Made by a program: the position numbers and the translations under genes. The notes beneath the pieces were generated by a model. The model was not told the DNA's origin. It saw only the letters and a program-made list of their open reading frames with translations, and did not search any database. Shown here piece by piece: positions 8,700 to 17,838 of a stretch of 40,787 bases of DNA (position 1 is its first letter; every line of letters begins with the position of its first letter). Source of the stretch: CALSMU01 sp963926405 (GTDB taxonomy: Bacteria; Bacteroidota; Bacteroidia; Flavobacteriales_D; Parvicellaceae); NCBI GenBank assembly GCA_963926405.1, contig CAWUXI010000125.1, positions 1 through 40,787 of the forward strand, written 5' to 3'.

Positions 8700-10295
8700 A
8701 TGAGCACAATAAAAAAATTAGCCGGACAAACAATTATCTACGGGGCAAGTAGTATGATTGGAAGGTTTCTGAACTTTTTATTAACTCCGCTATATACAGC
8801 AACACTCGTTTTTTCCGCAGAACAATTCGGCATTATTACCGAAATGTATGCTTATGTGGCCTTTCTTGTAGTTTTTCTAACATATGGAATGGAAACTGCC
8901 TTTTTTAGGTACTCTACTTTAAATAAAAATGAAGGTGAAAAAGTATATTCAAATGCGCTGTTTTCATTAACTACGACTACTTCTATTTTTATAGTGTTGG
9001 CCATTGTCTTCTCCCAAGACATTGCCAATTGGTTGCGGTATCCTGACCACAACGAATACATTATTTGGTTTGCAATTATAGTTGGTTTAGACGCACTTGG
9101 GGCTGTGCCCTTAGCTAAATTAAGGCAAGCAGGCCGGGCCAAGCGGTTTGCTTTGATTCAATTTGCAAACGTAGGCGTAAATGTTCTGCTAAACTTATTT
9201 TTTATTGGCTGTGTTTATAGTACGCATTACATACAAAGTGCTCCGTTAGAAATCTCAGGGCTAGAGTGGCTAGTCAACCTTATTTATAACACAGAAACAC
9301 AAGAATTAAATTGGTTTTTCAACCTCGTTTATGACCCAAATATCGGCGTTGGATATGTTTTTATAGTAAACTTAGCAGCTAGCGTGGTTAAATTTTTACT
9401 GCTCTCGCCTTTCATGAACTTTAAAGGAGCATTCGATTGGAAACTATTAAAATACATGCTGAAATACGCGTATCCGATGTTGTTTGTTGGATTAGCAGGA
9501 ATAGTTAACGAAACTCTTGATAGAAGCATCCTTAAAAGAGTACTAACGGACCAATACATGGAGGCTGGACAATCCATAACTGAAGCCACCTCAAATGCAT
9601 TGGTTCAGTTAGGAATTTATGGCGCCAATTACAAAATAACAATGTTTCTTGCTATGTTTATTCAAGCATTTAGATATGCAGCCGAACCCTTTTTCTTTAA
9701 CCAAGAAAAGGAGAAAAACTCCAAAAACGTGATTGCAAAAGTAATGACCTATTTCGTTATTGTAGCTACGGTTATATTTTTAGGTTTAGACCTCTTTCTC
9801 CCTATTTTAAAATACTTTACTCCAAACGAAGTTTTTTGGACAGGATTAAAAATTGTTCCTATCCTTTTACTAGCAAATGTCTTTTTAGGAATTTTTGTCA
9901 ACCTTTCTATCTGGTATAAACTTTCTTCCAAAACTAATTATGGAGCCTATATTTCTATAATGGGCGCGACTATTACTATAGTCTTGAATTATCTTTTTAT
10001 CCCTACTTATGGCTATGTTGCTTCAGCTTGGGCTACGCTAGTATGCTATGCCTCAATGATGATTGCTTCCTATTTTTTGGGCCAAAAACACTATCCAATA
10101 CCATATGATTTAAAAAAGATCGGCATCTACCTGGGCCTCGGAACTATTTTGTTTCTAATTAAAGTACCATTTGAGCCGTTTGCAAGTTATGCTTGGTATG
10201 TTTATTTATACCATTTTGCGTTAATTCTAATTTTTATTTCGACGGCATATTTTTTAGAAAAATCCGCAAAAAAAGAGGTACTTTCACAACCTTAA
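8700..10295 (+). CDS. Polysaccharide flippase-like membrane protein (MOP/MVF superfamily)
   Basis: A 531-residue polytopic membrane protein of the oligosaccharide flippase / polysaccharide biosynthesis family, predicted to move lipid-linked saccharides across the inner membrane. It starts with the typical amphipathic block STIKKLAGQTIIYGASSMIGR and has about 12-14 hydrophobic segments over its whole length. The ATG at 8700 is preferred to a TTG at 8685. It is preceded by GGAGG at 8687-8691, an unusually clear Shine-Dalgarno for this phylum. It begins a plus-strand run with dut, a nucleotidyltransferase, a TPR lipoprotein, a DUF4292 lipoprotein and an EnvC-like protein, an arrangement I recall from many Flavobacteriia. 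Confidence 0.88.
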   Translation: MSTIKKLAGQTIIYGASSMIGRFLNFLLTPLYTATLVFSAEQFGIITEMYAYVAFLVVFLTYGMETAFFRYSTLNKNEGEKVYSNALFSLTTTTSIFIVLAIVFSQDIANWLRYPDHNEYIIWFAIIVGLDALGAVPLAKLRQAGRAKRFALIQFANVGVNVLLNLFFIGCVYSTHYIQSAPLEISGLEWLVNLIYNTETQELNWFFNLVYDPNIGVGYVFIVNLAASVVKFLLLSPFMNFKGAFDWKLLKYMLKYAYPMLFVGLAGIVNETLDRSILKRVLTDQYMEAGQSITEATSNALVQLGIYGANYKITMFLAMFIQAFRYAAEPFFFNQEKEKNSKNVIAKVMTYFVIVATVIFLGLDLFLPILKYFTPNEVFWTGLKIVPILLLANVFLGIFVNLSIWYKLSSKTNYGAYISIMGATITIVLNYLFIPTYGYVASAWATLVCYASMMIASYFLGQKHYPIPYDLKKIGIYLGLGTILFLIKVPFEPFASYAWYVYLYHFALILIFISTAYFLEKSAKKEVLSQP

Positions 10296-10303
10296 TTTTG
10301 ATT

Positions 10304-10738
10304 ATGAAAATTGAACTAATAAACAAATCAAAACATGCTACACCTGCTTATTCTACAAAGCTTTCTGCCGGATTAGATCTAAGAGCAAACCTAGAAGAGT
10401 CCATTGTTTTAAAGCCGCTTGAAAGAAGTTTAATAAAAACTGGGCTATTTATCGCTTTACCTGAAGGGGTTGAAGCACAAGTTCGCCCAAGAAGTGGTTT
10501 AGCTTATAAAAAAGGAATCACTGTGCTCAATTCCCCTGGCACTATTGATGCAGATTACAGAGGTGAAATAGGAGTTATTCTTGTAAACATTTCCAGCGAA
10601 GATTTTGTTGTTGAAGATGGTGAAAGGATAGCGCAATTGGTAATTGCCAAGCACGAAGTTGCTGAGTGGTTTGAGGTGGAAGAGTTGTCAGAAACCAAAC
10701 GAGGAGCAGGAGGGTTTGGAAGTACCGGAATTAAATAA
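10304..10738 (+). CDS. dut: dUTP diphosphatase
   Basis: A 144-residue trimeric-type dUTPase that hydrolyses dUTP to dUMP and pyrophosphate, limiting uracil in DNA and feeding dTMP synthesis. All five motifs are visible: AGLDLRA (1), PRSGLA (2), GTIDADYRGEIGVIL (3), GERIAQLVI (4) and the C-terminal lid RGAGGFGSTG (5). The ATG at 10304 starts 8 bp after the flippase stop; an upstream in-frame ATG would overlap the flippase gene heavily and is rejected. It probably belongs to the same operon although its function is metabolic. Confidence 0.97.
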   Translation: MKIELINKSKHATPAYSTKLSAGLDLRANLEESIVLKPLERSLIKTGLFIALPEGVEAQVRPRSGLAYKKGITVLNSPGTIDADYRGEIGVILVNISSEDFVVEDGERIAQLVIAKHEVAEWFEVEELSETKRGAGGFGSTGIK

Positions 10739-10748
10739 AAAGAAAAAG

Positions 10749-11753
10749 ATGAAGATTATAGTACCAATGGCAGGAAGAGGATCACGACTAAGACCTCATA
10801 CATTAACTGTTCCGAAACCGCTAGTTCCTGTTGCAGGAAAGCCCATTGTTCAAAGGCTGGTAGAGGACATTACTAAAGTATGCGGAGAGCCTGTTGATGA
10901 AATAGCCTTCATTATTGGAGATTTTGGTGAGCAGGTCGAAAAAGAGTTGATTAACGTTGCCGAAGAACTAGGAGCCAAAGGGACAATCTATCACCAAGAA
11001 GAAGCATTAGGGACTGCACATGCAATTTTATGTGCTAAAGAAGCATTAAAGGGAAGCGTCGTTGTTGCCTTTGCAGACACACTTTTTAAAGCTGATTTCA
11101 CTTTAGATACCACTCTAGATGGCATTATTTGGGTAAGTCAAATTGATGACCCAAGTGCGTTTGGTGTTGTAAAGTTAGACGATGATAATGTAATTACTGA
11201 ATTCGTAGAAAAGCCAGAGACTTTTGTTTCTGACCTTGCAATAATAGGTATTTACTACTTTAAAGACGGGGAGTTTTTAGGGGATGAGTTGCAATATTTA
11301 ATAGATAATGACATCAAGGAAAAAGGAGAGTTTCAGCTGACTAATGCTTTGGAAAACATGAAGCAAAAAGGAACAAAATTTAAAACTGGAGCTGTTAGTG
11401 AATGGTTAGATTGCGGGAATAAAAACGCAACTGTATATTCAAACCAACGGGTTCTTGAGTTTGAAAAAGACACCAACCATGTTTCCGATAAAGCAAATAT
11501 TGAAAACTCGGTTATTATTCAGCCTTGTCATATCGCCGGAAATGCAATCATCAAGAATTCGGTAATTGGGCCGCACGTTTCGGTTGGAAATAACACCGTA
11601 ATAACAAACTGTATTATTGAAAACAGTATCATTCAAAATAATAGCAACTTAACTGGTGCCACTATTGCTGGCAGCATGATAGGTAACCATGTCATTTACA
11701 AGGCTAAGAACAAAGATTTAAGCATTGGAGATTATACCGAAATAAACGAATAA
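10749..11753 (+). CDS. Sugar-phosphate nucleotidyltransferase with hexapeptide C-terminus
   Basis: A 334-residue NTP-transferase. The Rossmann-like N-terminal domain opens with PMAGRGSRLRPHTLTVPKPLVPVAGKP-type residues (nucleotide-binding GxGxRxxPxTxxxPKP) and carries FADTLF (metal-binding Asp), FVEKP and EWLDCG, as in glucose-1-phosphate thymidylyl/uridylyl/mannose-1-P guanylyltransferases. The last 80 residues form a left-handed beta-helix of imperfect hexapeptides (IENSVIIQPCHIAGNAII and so on). It should make a nucleotide-activated sugar for envelope polysaccharides, consistent with the flippase two genes upstream. The specific NTP and sugar cannot be read from the sequence. The ATG at 10749 is chosen because it starts exactly at the conserved beta-strand. 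Confidence 0.9.
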   Translation: MKIIVPMAGRGSRLRPHTLTVPKPLVPVAGKPIVQRLVEDITKVCGEPVDEIAFIIGDFGEQVEKELINVAEELGAKGTIYHQEEALGTAHAILCAKEALKGSVVVAFADTLFKADFTLDTTLDGIIWVSQIDDPSAFGVVKLDDDNVITEFVEKPETFVSDLAIIGIYYFKDGEFLGDELQYLIDNDIKEKGEFQLTNALENMKQKGTKFKTGAVSEWLDCGNKNATVYSNQRVLEFEKDTNHVSDKANIENSVIIQPCHIAGNAIIKNSVIGPHVSVGNNTVITNCIIENSIIQNNSNLTGATIAGSMIGNHVIYKAKNKDLSIGDYTEINE

Positions 11754-11754
11754 A

Positions 11755-13494
11755 TTGAGCAAGCTATTCTTCATATTATTTATTCTAATTGGCCTCTTTG
11801 GTTGCCATGCTAAAAAAAGTGCATCATCAGGGAAAGGGCATAAAAGCTCTTTGACTGAAAAAGAGGAAATTGCTTTAAAACATCTTTTGATAAAAGCAAC
11901 TACTGAAAAAGTGCTTGGAAATTTTGAAGAGGCTGAAAAACTCTACTTAGAATGCCTAAAAATAGATTCAAAAAGTGCTGTCACCTATTTTGAATTGTCA
12001 GGAATATACTTGTTGGGGGCTTTTGAAGAAAAAGCGATTGGACATGCCGAAAAAGCGGTAGTATATAATCCCAACAACGGCTGGTACAAAACGAACCTAG
12101 CGGTTATCTACCAAGAGTTAAAATTATATGAAAAGGCTGAAGTTTTATACAAAGAATTAATTACGCTTTTTCCAGAAAGAAGTGAATACCATTTTACGCT
12201 AGCGGAAGCTTATTTGTATCAGGGGAAAATAAAAGATGCGCTTGAAGTTTATGATGCGATTGAAGAGATATTAGGTCCATCAGATGACTTAATTATCCAC
12301 AAACATAAGTTGTATTTAAGACTAGGGGAATCTGAAAAAGCGATTGCTGAAATACAAAAGCTAATTGATCAAAACCCTGCAAACATTGGCTATTATGGAT
12401 TATTAGCAGAATTGTACGAAAACGAAGGTGATGGGTCAAAGGCCCTTGAGATTTATAATACAATTGTAAAGATTGACCCTTCAAATGGTACTGTTCATTT
12501 GTCTTTGTATGAATACTATCGCTATCATGGAAATCAGGATAAAGCATTTTCCGAATTGGCATTAGCGTTTGAAAATTCGACTGTTGATATTGACACAAAA
12601 ATGCAAATCATGCTGCAATTTTTTACGAATTCCGAAAGAAATGAAAAAGTCAAAACCCAAGCATACGGATTAGCTAACATATTAGTCGATATTCACTCAA
12701 GCGAAGCAAAAAGCTTCTCTATGTATGGAGATTTTTTATCTCGGGACGGAAAACTAAAAGAAGCCCTGCAGATGTTTAAAAAAGCTGCAGCACTAGATAG
12801 TGGTAAATTCCCAATTTGGAGTCAAATTGTCTTTTTAGAATCAGACTTGAAAGAGTTTGAACTATTGGAAAAAGATACCAGGTCTGCCCTTGAAGTTTTT
12901 CCTACACATCCAACTTTTTACTTTTTCAATGGCATTGCTAATATTCAACTCAAACGCTACGACAAGGCAATTGAATCCTTACTGACAGGAAAGGAAATGG
13001 TATTTGATAACGCGCAGCTTCAAGCTGAATTTTATCAATATTTAGGCGATGCTTATCACGCAAAAAAAGAGCATGTAAAATCGGATGAAAGCTATAACAG
13101 TTCTCTAGAATTTAATCGATACAATCCGTATGTTTTAAATAATTACAGCTACTATCTCTCACTTAGAAAGGAAAACTTAGGATTAGCAGAAGACATGGCG
13201 AAAGAAGCCAACAATCAGGTTCCTGACAGCCCAAACTTCATCGACACATATGCTTGGGTTCTGTTTATAAAAGGCAACTATCAAGAAGCCGAAACCTTGC
13301 TTAAAAAGGCTATCTCTCTTAGCCCTAGTCCAAATGGAGCTATTTTAGAGCATTTCGGAGATGTCCTTTTTAAACTTAATAAAATAGAAAAGGCCGTTAT
13401 TTCTTGGCAAGAGGCTAAGGAAACCGGAGAGGCATCACAACTTGTTGAACAAAAGATACTTAAGAAATATTATATAGAACCAACGATAGAATAA
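11755..13494 (+). CDS. TPR-repeat lipoprotein
   Basis: A 579-residue lipoprotein built almost entirely of tetratricopeptide repeats (for example AEKLYLECLKIDSKSAVTY, YEKAEVLYKELITLFPE, YDKAIESLLTGKEMVFD, YQEAETLLKKAISLSP). The start is a TTG 1 bp after the upstream stop. It is supported because the signal peptide SKLFFILFILIGLFGC with lipobox Cys17 begins there and no ATG fits. Such proteins scaffold envelope complexes. The conserved position between a nucleotide-sugar gene and a DUF4292/EnvC-like pair suggests a part in envelope assembly, but the partner is unknown. Confidence 0.88.
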   Translation: MSKLFFILFILIGLFGCHAKKSASSGKGHKSSLTEKEEIALKHLLIKATTEKVLGNFEEAEKLYLECLKIDSKSAVTYFELSGIYLLGAFEEKAIGHAEKAVVYNPNNGWYKTNLAVIYQELKLYEKAEVLYKELITLFPERSEYHFTLAEAYLYQGKIKDALEVYDAIEEILGPSDDLIIHKHKLYLRLGESEKAIAEIQKLIDQNPANIGYYGLLAELYENEGDGSKALEIYNTIVKIDPSNGTVHLSLYEYYRYHGNQDKAFSELALAFENSTVDIDTKMQIMLQFFTNSERNEKVKTQAYGLANILVDIHSSEAKSFSMYGDFLSRDGKLKEALQMFKKAAALDSGKFPIWSQIVFLESDLKEFELLEKDTRSALEVFPTHPTFYFFNGIANIQLKRYDKAIESLLTGKEMVFDNAQLQAEFYQYLGDAYHAKKEHVKSDESYNSSLEFNRYNPYVLNNYSYYLSLRKENLGLAEDMAKEANNQVPDSPNFIDTYAWVLFIKGNYQEAETLLKKAISLSPSPNGAILEHFGDVLFKLNKIEKAVISWQEAKETGEASQLVEQKILKKYYIEPTIE

Positions 13495-13496
13495 AA

Positions 13497-14333
13497 GTGA
13501 TAAATTTCAAAACATATATAATAATATGCTCTATTACAGCTCTTTATTCATGCAGCGGAAGAAAGGAAACAATAGATGGTGAAAAACTCAAAAACCATTC
13601 CCCAAAATATCTTATAGATTCACTCGCAAAAACAGAATTTGATTATACATGGTTAAGAACAAAAGGAAATGCCGATATTAATTTTCAAGGTGAGGAAAAT
13701 GCCGTTAAAGTGAACTTTAGAATTCGGAAAGACAGCGCAATTTGGACGAGCATTTCAAAAAGTACAATCCCATTATTAAGTGCCTTACTTTCGGAGGATT
13801 CATTAAAGTTTCTTAAAAAAATTGGAACAAAACAATACTATGTAGGGGGTTATAATGAAATAAACAATTTATTAAACCTGGAGTTGAATTACCTGCTTTT
13901 ACAAGACTTTGTCTCAGGAGCTCCAATTATGTTCGATTATGAAGGTAAATACAAATCAAAAATAGAAAACGGCATGTATATTTTATCTTCAGATAAATCT
14001 AAAAAAATAGAGAAATTACTAGAAAAAGGAAAGGGGAATAGCAAGCGTACAATACTATATAGATGTTGGATAGAACCCTCCAATTTTAAATGTTCAAAAG
14101 TGGAAATAAACCTTTTGTCAGATAGCAGTCGGTTGGAGGTTAATTATTCTGATTGGACTGATATCAGCGGGCAAAGTTTTCCTGAAACATCCTCAATTTA
14201 TTTTACTACCCCTTACGATACTTTATCGGTAGAAATGAAATACAACAATAAGGCTAAGATAAACGATCCTCAAAAAATGTTGTTTAAAATTAACGAAAAC
14301 TACTCTCTCTTTGAACTAAATGAAAATAAGTAA
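13497..14333 (+). CDS. DUF4292 lipoprotein
   Basis: A 278-residue lipoprotein, matching the DUF4292 family by length, context and the pattern WLRTKGNADINFQG ... VNFRIRKDSAIWTSIS ... This family resembles the LolA/LolB fold and may handle lipoproteins or lipids in the periplasm; that role is inferred. The start is GTG 2 bp after the TPR gene stop, followed by a signal peptide ending in the lipobox LYSC (Cys19). Its 3' end overlaps the next gene by 14 bp, so translation is likely coupled. Confidence 0.82.
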   Translation: MINFKTYIIICSITALYSCSGRKETIDGEKLKNHSPKYLIDSLAKTEFDYTWLRTKGNADINFQGEENAVKVNFRIRKDSAIWTSISKSTIPLLSALLSEDSLKFLKKIGTKQYYVGGYNEINNLLNLELNYLLLQDFVSGAPIMFDYEGKYKSKIENGMYILSSDKSKKIEKLLEKGKGNSKRTILYRCWIEPSNFKCSKVEINLLSDSSRLEVNYSDWTDISGQSFPETSSIYFTTPYDTLSVEMKYNNKAKINDPQKMLFKINENYSLFELNENK

Positions 14334-15528
14334 AAGCATAGCATTAATCGTTTTTCTGATTGGCTTTTTGACTTCTTTCGGTCAAGGCACTGATAAATTG
14401 AAACAAAAAGAAAGAGAGCTCAAAAATAAGATTTCTACAACTAAATCTCTAATTAAAACTGCTAGAAACTCTCAACAATTGACTATAGCAGAGTTAGGAA
14501 TTATTAATCACCAAATTGCATACCGAGAAGAATTAGAGGCCAATTTGAATTATCAAATGCGGAAATTAGATGAGCGCTTAAACAGCCGTAAAAAACAAAT
14601 ATTATCTCTCGAAAATAATTTAAAGGAGTTGAAAGCTGAATATGCAAAAATGCTTCAATACGCATATAAAAATCGGAATACGGAATATCAATTAATCTAT
14701 ATATTTTCTGCCGAATCTTACACTGAAGCGTATCATAGAATGCAGTACATTAAACAGTATAAAGATTACAGAAAAAAACAAGTAGAAAGAATAAAAGAAA
14801 CAAAAGACCTGTTAAACGAAAAAATAGCGGAATTAGAAATAACAAAGTTAGAAAAGAGTGCTTTAAAAGCTATCCAAAAAACAGAAAAGACGCGTTTTTT
14901 AGAAGATAAACAAGCTCAACAGCTAGCACTATCTAGATTAAAACAAAACGAACAAGAATTAACAAATAAGTTAGATAAACAAAATCAAGAGAGAAGAAAT
15001 TTGGCTTCTGCTATACGTAAAGCAATAGAAAAAGAGATGGAAAAAGAAGCGCTTTTAGATAAGGAATCCGGGTTTAGCGTTACTCCAGAAACTGCAGCTT
15101 TAGCCAAGTCCTTTGCAACCAATAAAGGCAGGTTACCTTGGCCAGTTGCTAAAGGGGAAATAACTGGCAAGTATGGAAAGCACCTACATCAGGTCGTTAA
15201 AACAGCAATGATTGAAAATAAGGGAATTGATATTACAACGTTAAAGGGAGCAGATGTAAGAGCAATTTTTGACGGAAAAGTAACCAGCATCTTTATTATC
15301 CCAGGGTCCGGGAAAGTTGTAATGGTTAGTCATGGGAATTATCGAACTGTATATGCAAACCTTAAAGATGTATATGTTGAAAAAGGGGATGAAGTAAGCA
15401 CCAAAGAAGTCCTCGGCTCATTACTTCCTTCTGAAAATGGTAATGTTTCAGAAGCACATCTAGAAATATGGAAAATATCAACGGGAAATATGGATACCGT
15501 TGACCCATCTCTTTGGATTTATAGGTAA
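14320..15528 (+). CDS. EnvC-like protein: coiled coil plus degenerate LytM/M23 domain
   Basis: A 402-residue secreted protein: signal peptide (1-22), long coiled coil (about 24-240) and a C-terminal LytM/M23 domain (about 272-402), the architecture of the amidase activator EnvC. In active M23 enzymes zinc is held by His in HxGxD, that Asp, and two later histidines. Here the first His position is Asn300 (NKGID), Asp304 is kept, the YaHL histidine is Asn347 (YANL) and His370 (AHLEI) is kept. Two ligands are therefore lost and direct peptidoglycan hydrolysis is unlikely. An activator role for an N-acetylmuramoyl-L-alanine amidase during cell division is the best reading. Last gene of the plus-strand operon; its stop abuts the convergent HIRAN gene. 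Confidence 0.88.
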   Translation: MKISKSIALIVFLIGFLTSFGQGTDKLKQKERELKNKISTTKSLIKTARNSQQLTIAELGIINHQIAYREELEANLNYQMRKLDERLNSRKKQILSLENNLKELKAEYAKMLQYAYKNRNTEYQLIYIFSAESYTEAYHRMQYIKQYKDYRKKQVERIKETKDLLNEKIAELEITKLEKSALKAIQKTEKTRFLEDKQAQQLALSRLKQNEQELTNKLDKQNQERRNLASAIRKAIEKEMEKEALLDKESGFSVTPETAALAKSFATNKGRLPWPVAKGEITGKYGKHLHQVVKTAMIENKGIDITTLKGADVRAIFDGKVTSIFIIPGSGKVVMVSHGNYRTVYANLKDVYVEKGDEVSTKEVLGSLLPSENGNVSEAHLEIWKISTGNMDTVDPSLWIYR

Positions 15529-15873
15529 TCACATAACCATTACTTCAATATCCAACAAGCTTAACGGAGTTTTTTTGTTGTTTTTTACGCTTTTTACGCT
15601 TGCTAAAACAATGTTGCCTCTATCCATTTGTTTTGCTATAATCGAATTAACTTTCAGGGATATATACCCTAACTTAAAGCCTTCAAAATATACTTCCACA
15701 GCATTCTTGTCAAAGATGTGATTATGCTCTCTTCTCAATTCAATTCTGCTCTTATATTTAAGTCTATGGTAAACATAAATCATATCGTAATAAGTTAATT
15801 CTACAACATTCGTGAGTATTCCAAGATTTGGTAGTGCTTCTGTTAAAGAGGGAATGATGCTTAATTGTCTCAT
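15529..15873 (-). CDS. Stand-alone HIRAN-domain protein
   Basis: A 114-residue protein made of a short N-terminal extension and one HIRAN domain: VELTYYDMIYVYHRLKY, the diagnostic IELRREHNHIFDKNAVEVY, and KLGYISLKVNSIIAKQMD. HIRAN domains bind DNA 3' ends and stalled-fork DNA and are usually fused to helicases or nucleases such as HLTF. Small free-standing versions occur in bacteria without known partners. The gene follows a 103-aa unknown gene by 22 bp on the same strand, forming a two-gene unit between an envelope operon and an O-antigen-ligase-like gene. DNA repair or mobile-element defence is possible, but nothing in the sequence decides. Confidence 0.8.
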   Translation of the reverse strand: MRQLSIIPSLTEALPNLGILTNVVELTYYDMIYVYHRLKYKSRIELRREHNHIFDKNAVEVYFEGFKLGYISLKVNSIIAKQMDRGNIVLASVKSVKNNKKTPLSLLDIEVMVM

Positions 15874-15895
15874 GGTTGTCTGGTTTTTTTATTAA

Positions 15896-16207
15896 TTATG
15901 CTGCTAATAATTGGGCATTGATAACAATTGTTTGACCCAGCTTGTTCTTCAAGTTAATTTCACTTATTTCATCATTATTAGATAATAATTCATTTGTAAT
16001 TAGCTCGGAAATATTTATTCCATTGATTGTGGGTATCTTACCCATCAACTTATTAAGTTCATTAAAATTGATACTAATGTTTGTGAAATAACTTTTACCT
16101 CCTTTAAAAACTTTACAAGCAAGTAATAAACCATCATCGTTTCGTTCATATACGATGAATTGAATTTCCATTTTACTCCCTTTTGTTAATGATGATATTG
16201 TTTTCAT
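15896..16207 (-). CDS. Hypothetical protein paired with HIRAN protein
   Basis: A 103-residue soluble protein that I do not recognise. It begins MKTISSLTKGSKMEIQFIVYERND, has alternating beta-like segments and ends in a predicted beta strand, IVINAQLLAA. A second in-frame Met at residue 13 is a possible start. It is the first gene of a unit with the HIRAN gene and has its own upstream spacer holding a 15-bp palindrome. The coding call rests on an intact frame, typical codon use and the tight coupling to the next gene. Confidence 0.65.
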   Translation of the reverse strand: MKTISSLTKGSKMEIQFIVYERNDDGLLLACKVFKGGKSYFTNISINFNELNKLMGKIPTINGINISELITNELLSNNDEISEINLKNKLGQTIVINAQLLAA

Positions 16208-16252
16208 GTTCTGTGTTGTTAATTATTACAATACAAACATCAGAACCTACTA

Positions 16253-16267
16253 CGTAAAGTATTTACG
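16253..16267. promoter_or_regulatory. 15-bp palindrome upstream of HIRAN unit
   Basis: CGTAAAGTATTTACG is an inverted repeat with 6-bp arms around GTA, in the 66-bp spacer between the start of the 103-aa gene and the end of the O-antigen-ligase-like gene. It lies about 46 bp upstream of the start codon, where a regulator of the HIRAN unit would bind. The role is inference. Confidence 0.4.
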
Positions 16268-16273
16268 CACTTC

Positions 16274-17836
16274 TTATTTTCCCGTTTTTTTGAAGGAATG
16301 GAATAAGAAAAAACTATTGAAAAAGGCAAACAAAGTTACACCTGCTTGTGTTTCCAAGGTGTCATCTCCTAAAAAGCTAAGTAAGCTAATTACTAAAAAA
16401 GCTCCATAAATATATCTATCCTTCGCTATCTTTAAGATGGGATAAATAAATGATATAATCCAAATCAATAATCCCACAAACCCAAATGCTATAAAAAGAG
16501 TTAAAATTTGATTATGGCCTCTTTTTCTATTTTCAGGAGCAAGCCGCGAGTTTAACTCTATATACTTAGCATCAAAGGCATCAGGAACATCTCCAGTTCC
16601 AACTCCCAACCAAAAATTATCTTTAACAATTAACGACCCAGTATGTGAAAAATTGAGGCGCTGTGTAATAGAATGTCCATTTGAGCTGAACCCACTCTCC
16701 TTATTTTCGAATTCAAAAAAGACTTGATGTAATCTTTTATTGATGCTAGATAATTTAATATAGCTAGTCATGCCAGCTTCAATTTCGGATACTTCTCCGG
16801 CAGTAAGTTCTAAAACACCTTGTTTATCCTTCCTGTGGCCTTTTGACGTAATATATCGATATATGGTTGCTGAGATTGGTTGACCTTTATTATCGATCGA
16901 ATCAAAGTGGCATTCACTCTTGGTATTCCATGTTTTCTCTACTTCGAATGGGCAAACATACAACCACAAATAATGCCCATTCTCAGTAACCAAACTAGTT
17001 GTATCGTGTATATATAGGTTTCCTCCTTGCGTATGCGTTTCTAAAGATTGAAAAGCAACATTCTCTTTGATTTCAGAATAATCATTAAAAGAGTTGACTA
17101 TAAATAATAGCACAAAAACGAGAAATCCAACCCCTACTAATCCAGATAGTATTTTAATTTTAACCGAAGACTGCACTATTACAATCCATATCATCGAATA
17201 GCTGAATATCAAACTTAGCACAATTAAACCCGTTCCAGAAAGAATATAAAGGAAATAACCAAACCATAAACTTACAGAAACTGCCAAAATTTGAAGCACT
17301 CTGCCTTTTTTAAAGAAATAGTAAAACAATAAAACTATTGCCAAACAGATTAATAAACTTAAACGAATATGAGATATAAAAAAAGAGATGTTACGGACAT
17401 CTGTAATATCTTCCTTTATTGTAAACAATTCCAAGTATGCTCCAAAACTTATCAAAGTGCTTACTAGCAATGCTGCTATAAATACACCAATAATTAACGT
17501 GTAAATTCGCTTTGATAATAACGGCATAGATCCAATCACAATTGGAAAACTTAAGAGTGGAAGCTTTCTTACTATGTCATGAAAGGCGTAGTCATAATTA
17601 GTCGTGTTAAAAAGCCAAATTACATGCACAAGAAAGCCTACGGCTAAAATTAATGGAGCGTAACTTAGTGACTTTATTCTTTCCCATTTAGCTAAATAGT
17701 TGCCTTCAAAAACCCAAGTTCCAGCAAGGATTAGTGAAGAAATACTCATCAAAAATTTCCCCGTAGAAAGTCCAATTACCAATAAAAGTAAAGCAAATAT
17801 GTAGATCTTAGTATAAGGAAGATATTTACTAAACAC
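16274..17836 (-). CDS. O-antigen ligase-like membrane protein (WaaL/Wzy superfamily)
   Basis: A 520-residue polytopic membrane protein with about 10-12 hydrophobic segments and one large extracytoplasmic loop (roughly residues 250-420) just before the last two or three segments. This topology is typical of O-antigen ligases and Wzy polymerases. After the loop it carries the family signature RGHNQILTLFIAFGFVGLL, whose His is characteristic. It would ligate or polymerise surface glycans in the inner membrane. The loop is larger than usual and beta-rich. It starts 2 bp after the protease gene stop and is probably cotranscribed with it. Donor and acceptor cannot be inferred. Confidence 0.82.
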   Translation of the reverse strand: MFSKYLPYTKIYIFALLLLVIGLSTGKFLMSISSLILAGTWVFEGNYLAKWERIKSLSYAPLILAVGFLVHVIWLFNTTNYDYAFHDIVRKLPLLSFPIVIGSMPLLSKRIYTLIIGVFIAALLVSTLISFGAYLELFTIKEDITDVRNISFFISHIRLSLLICLAIVLLFYYFFKKGRVLQILAVSVSLWFGYFLYILSGTGLIVLSLIFSYSMIWIVIVQSSVKIKILSGLVGVGFLVFVLLFIVNSFNDYSEIKENVAFQSLETHTQGGNLYIHDTTSLVTENGHYLWLYVCPFEVEKTWNTKSECHFDSIDNKGQPISATIYRYITSKGHRKDKQGVLELTAGEVSEIEAGMTSYIKLSSINKRLHQVFFEFENKESGFSSNGHSITQRLNFSHTGSLIVKDNFWLGVGTGDVPDAFDAKYIELNSRLAPENRKRGHNQILTLFIAFGFVGLLIWIISFIYPILKIAKDRYIYGAFLVISLLSFLGDDTLETQAGVTLFAFFNSFFLFHSFKKTGK

Positions 17837-17838
17837 TT

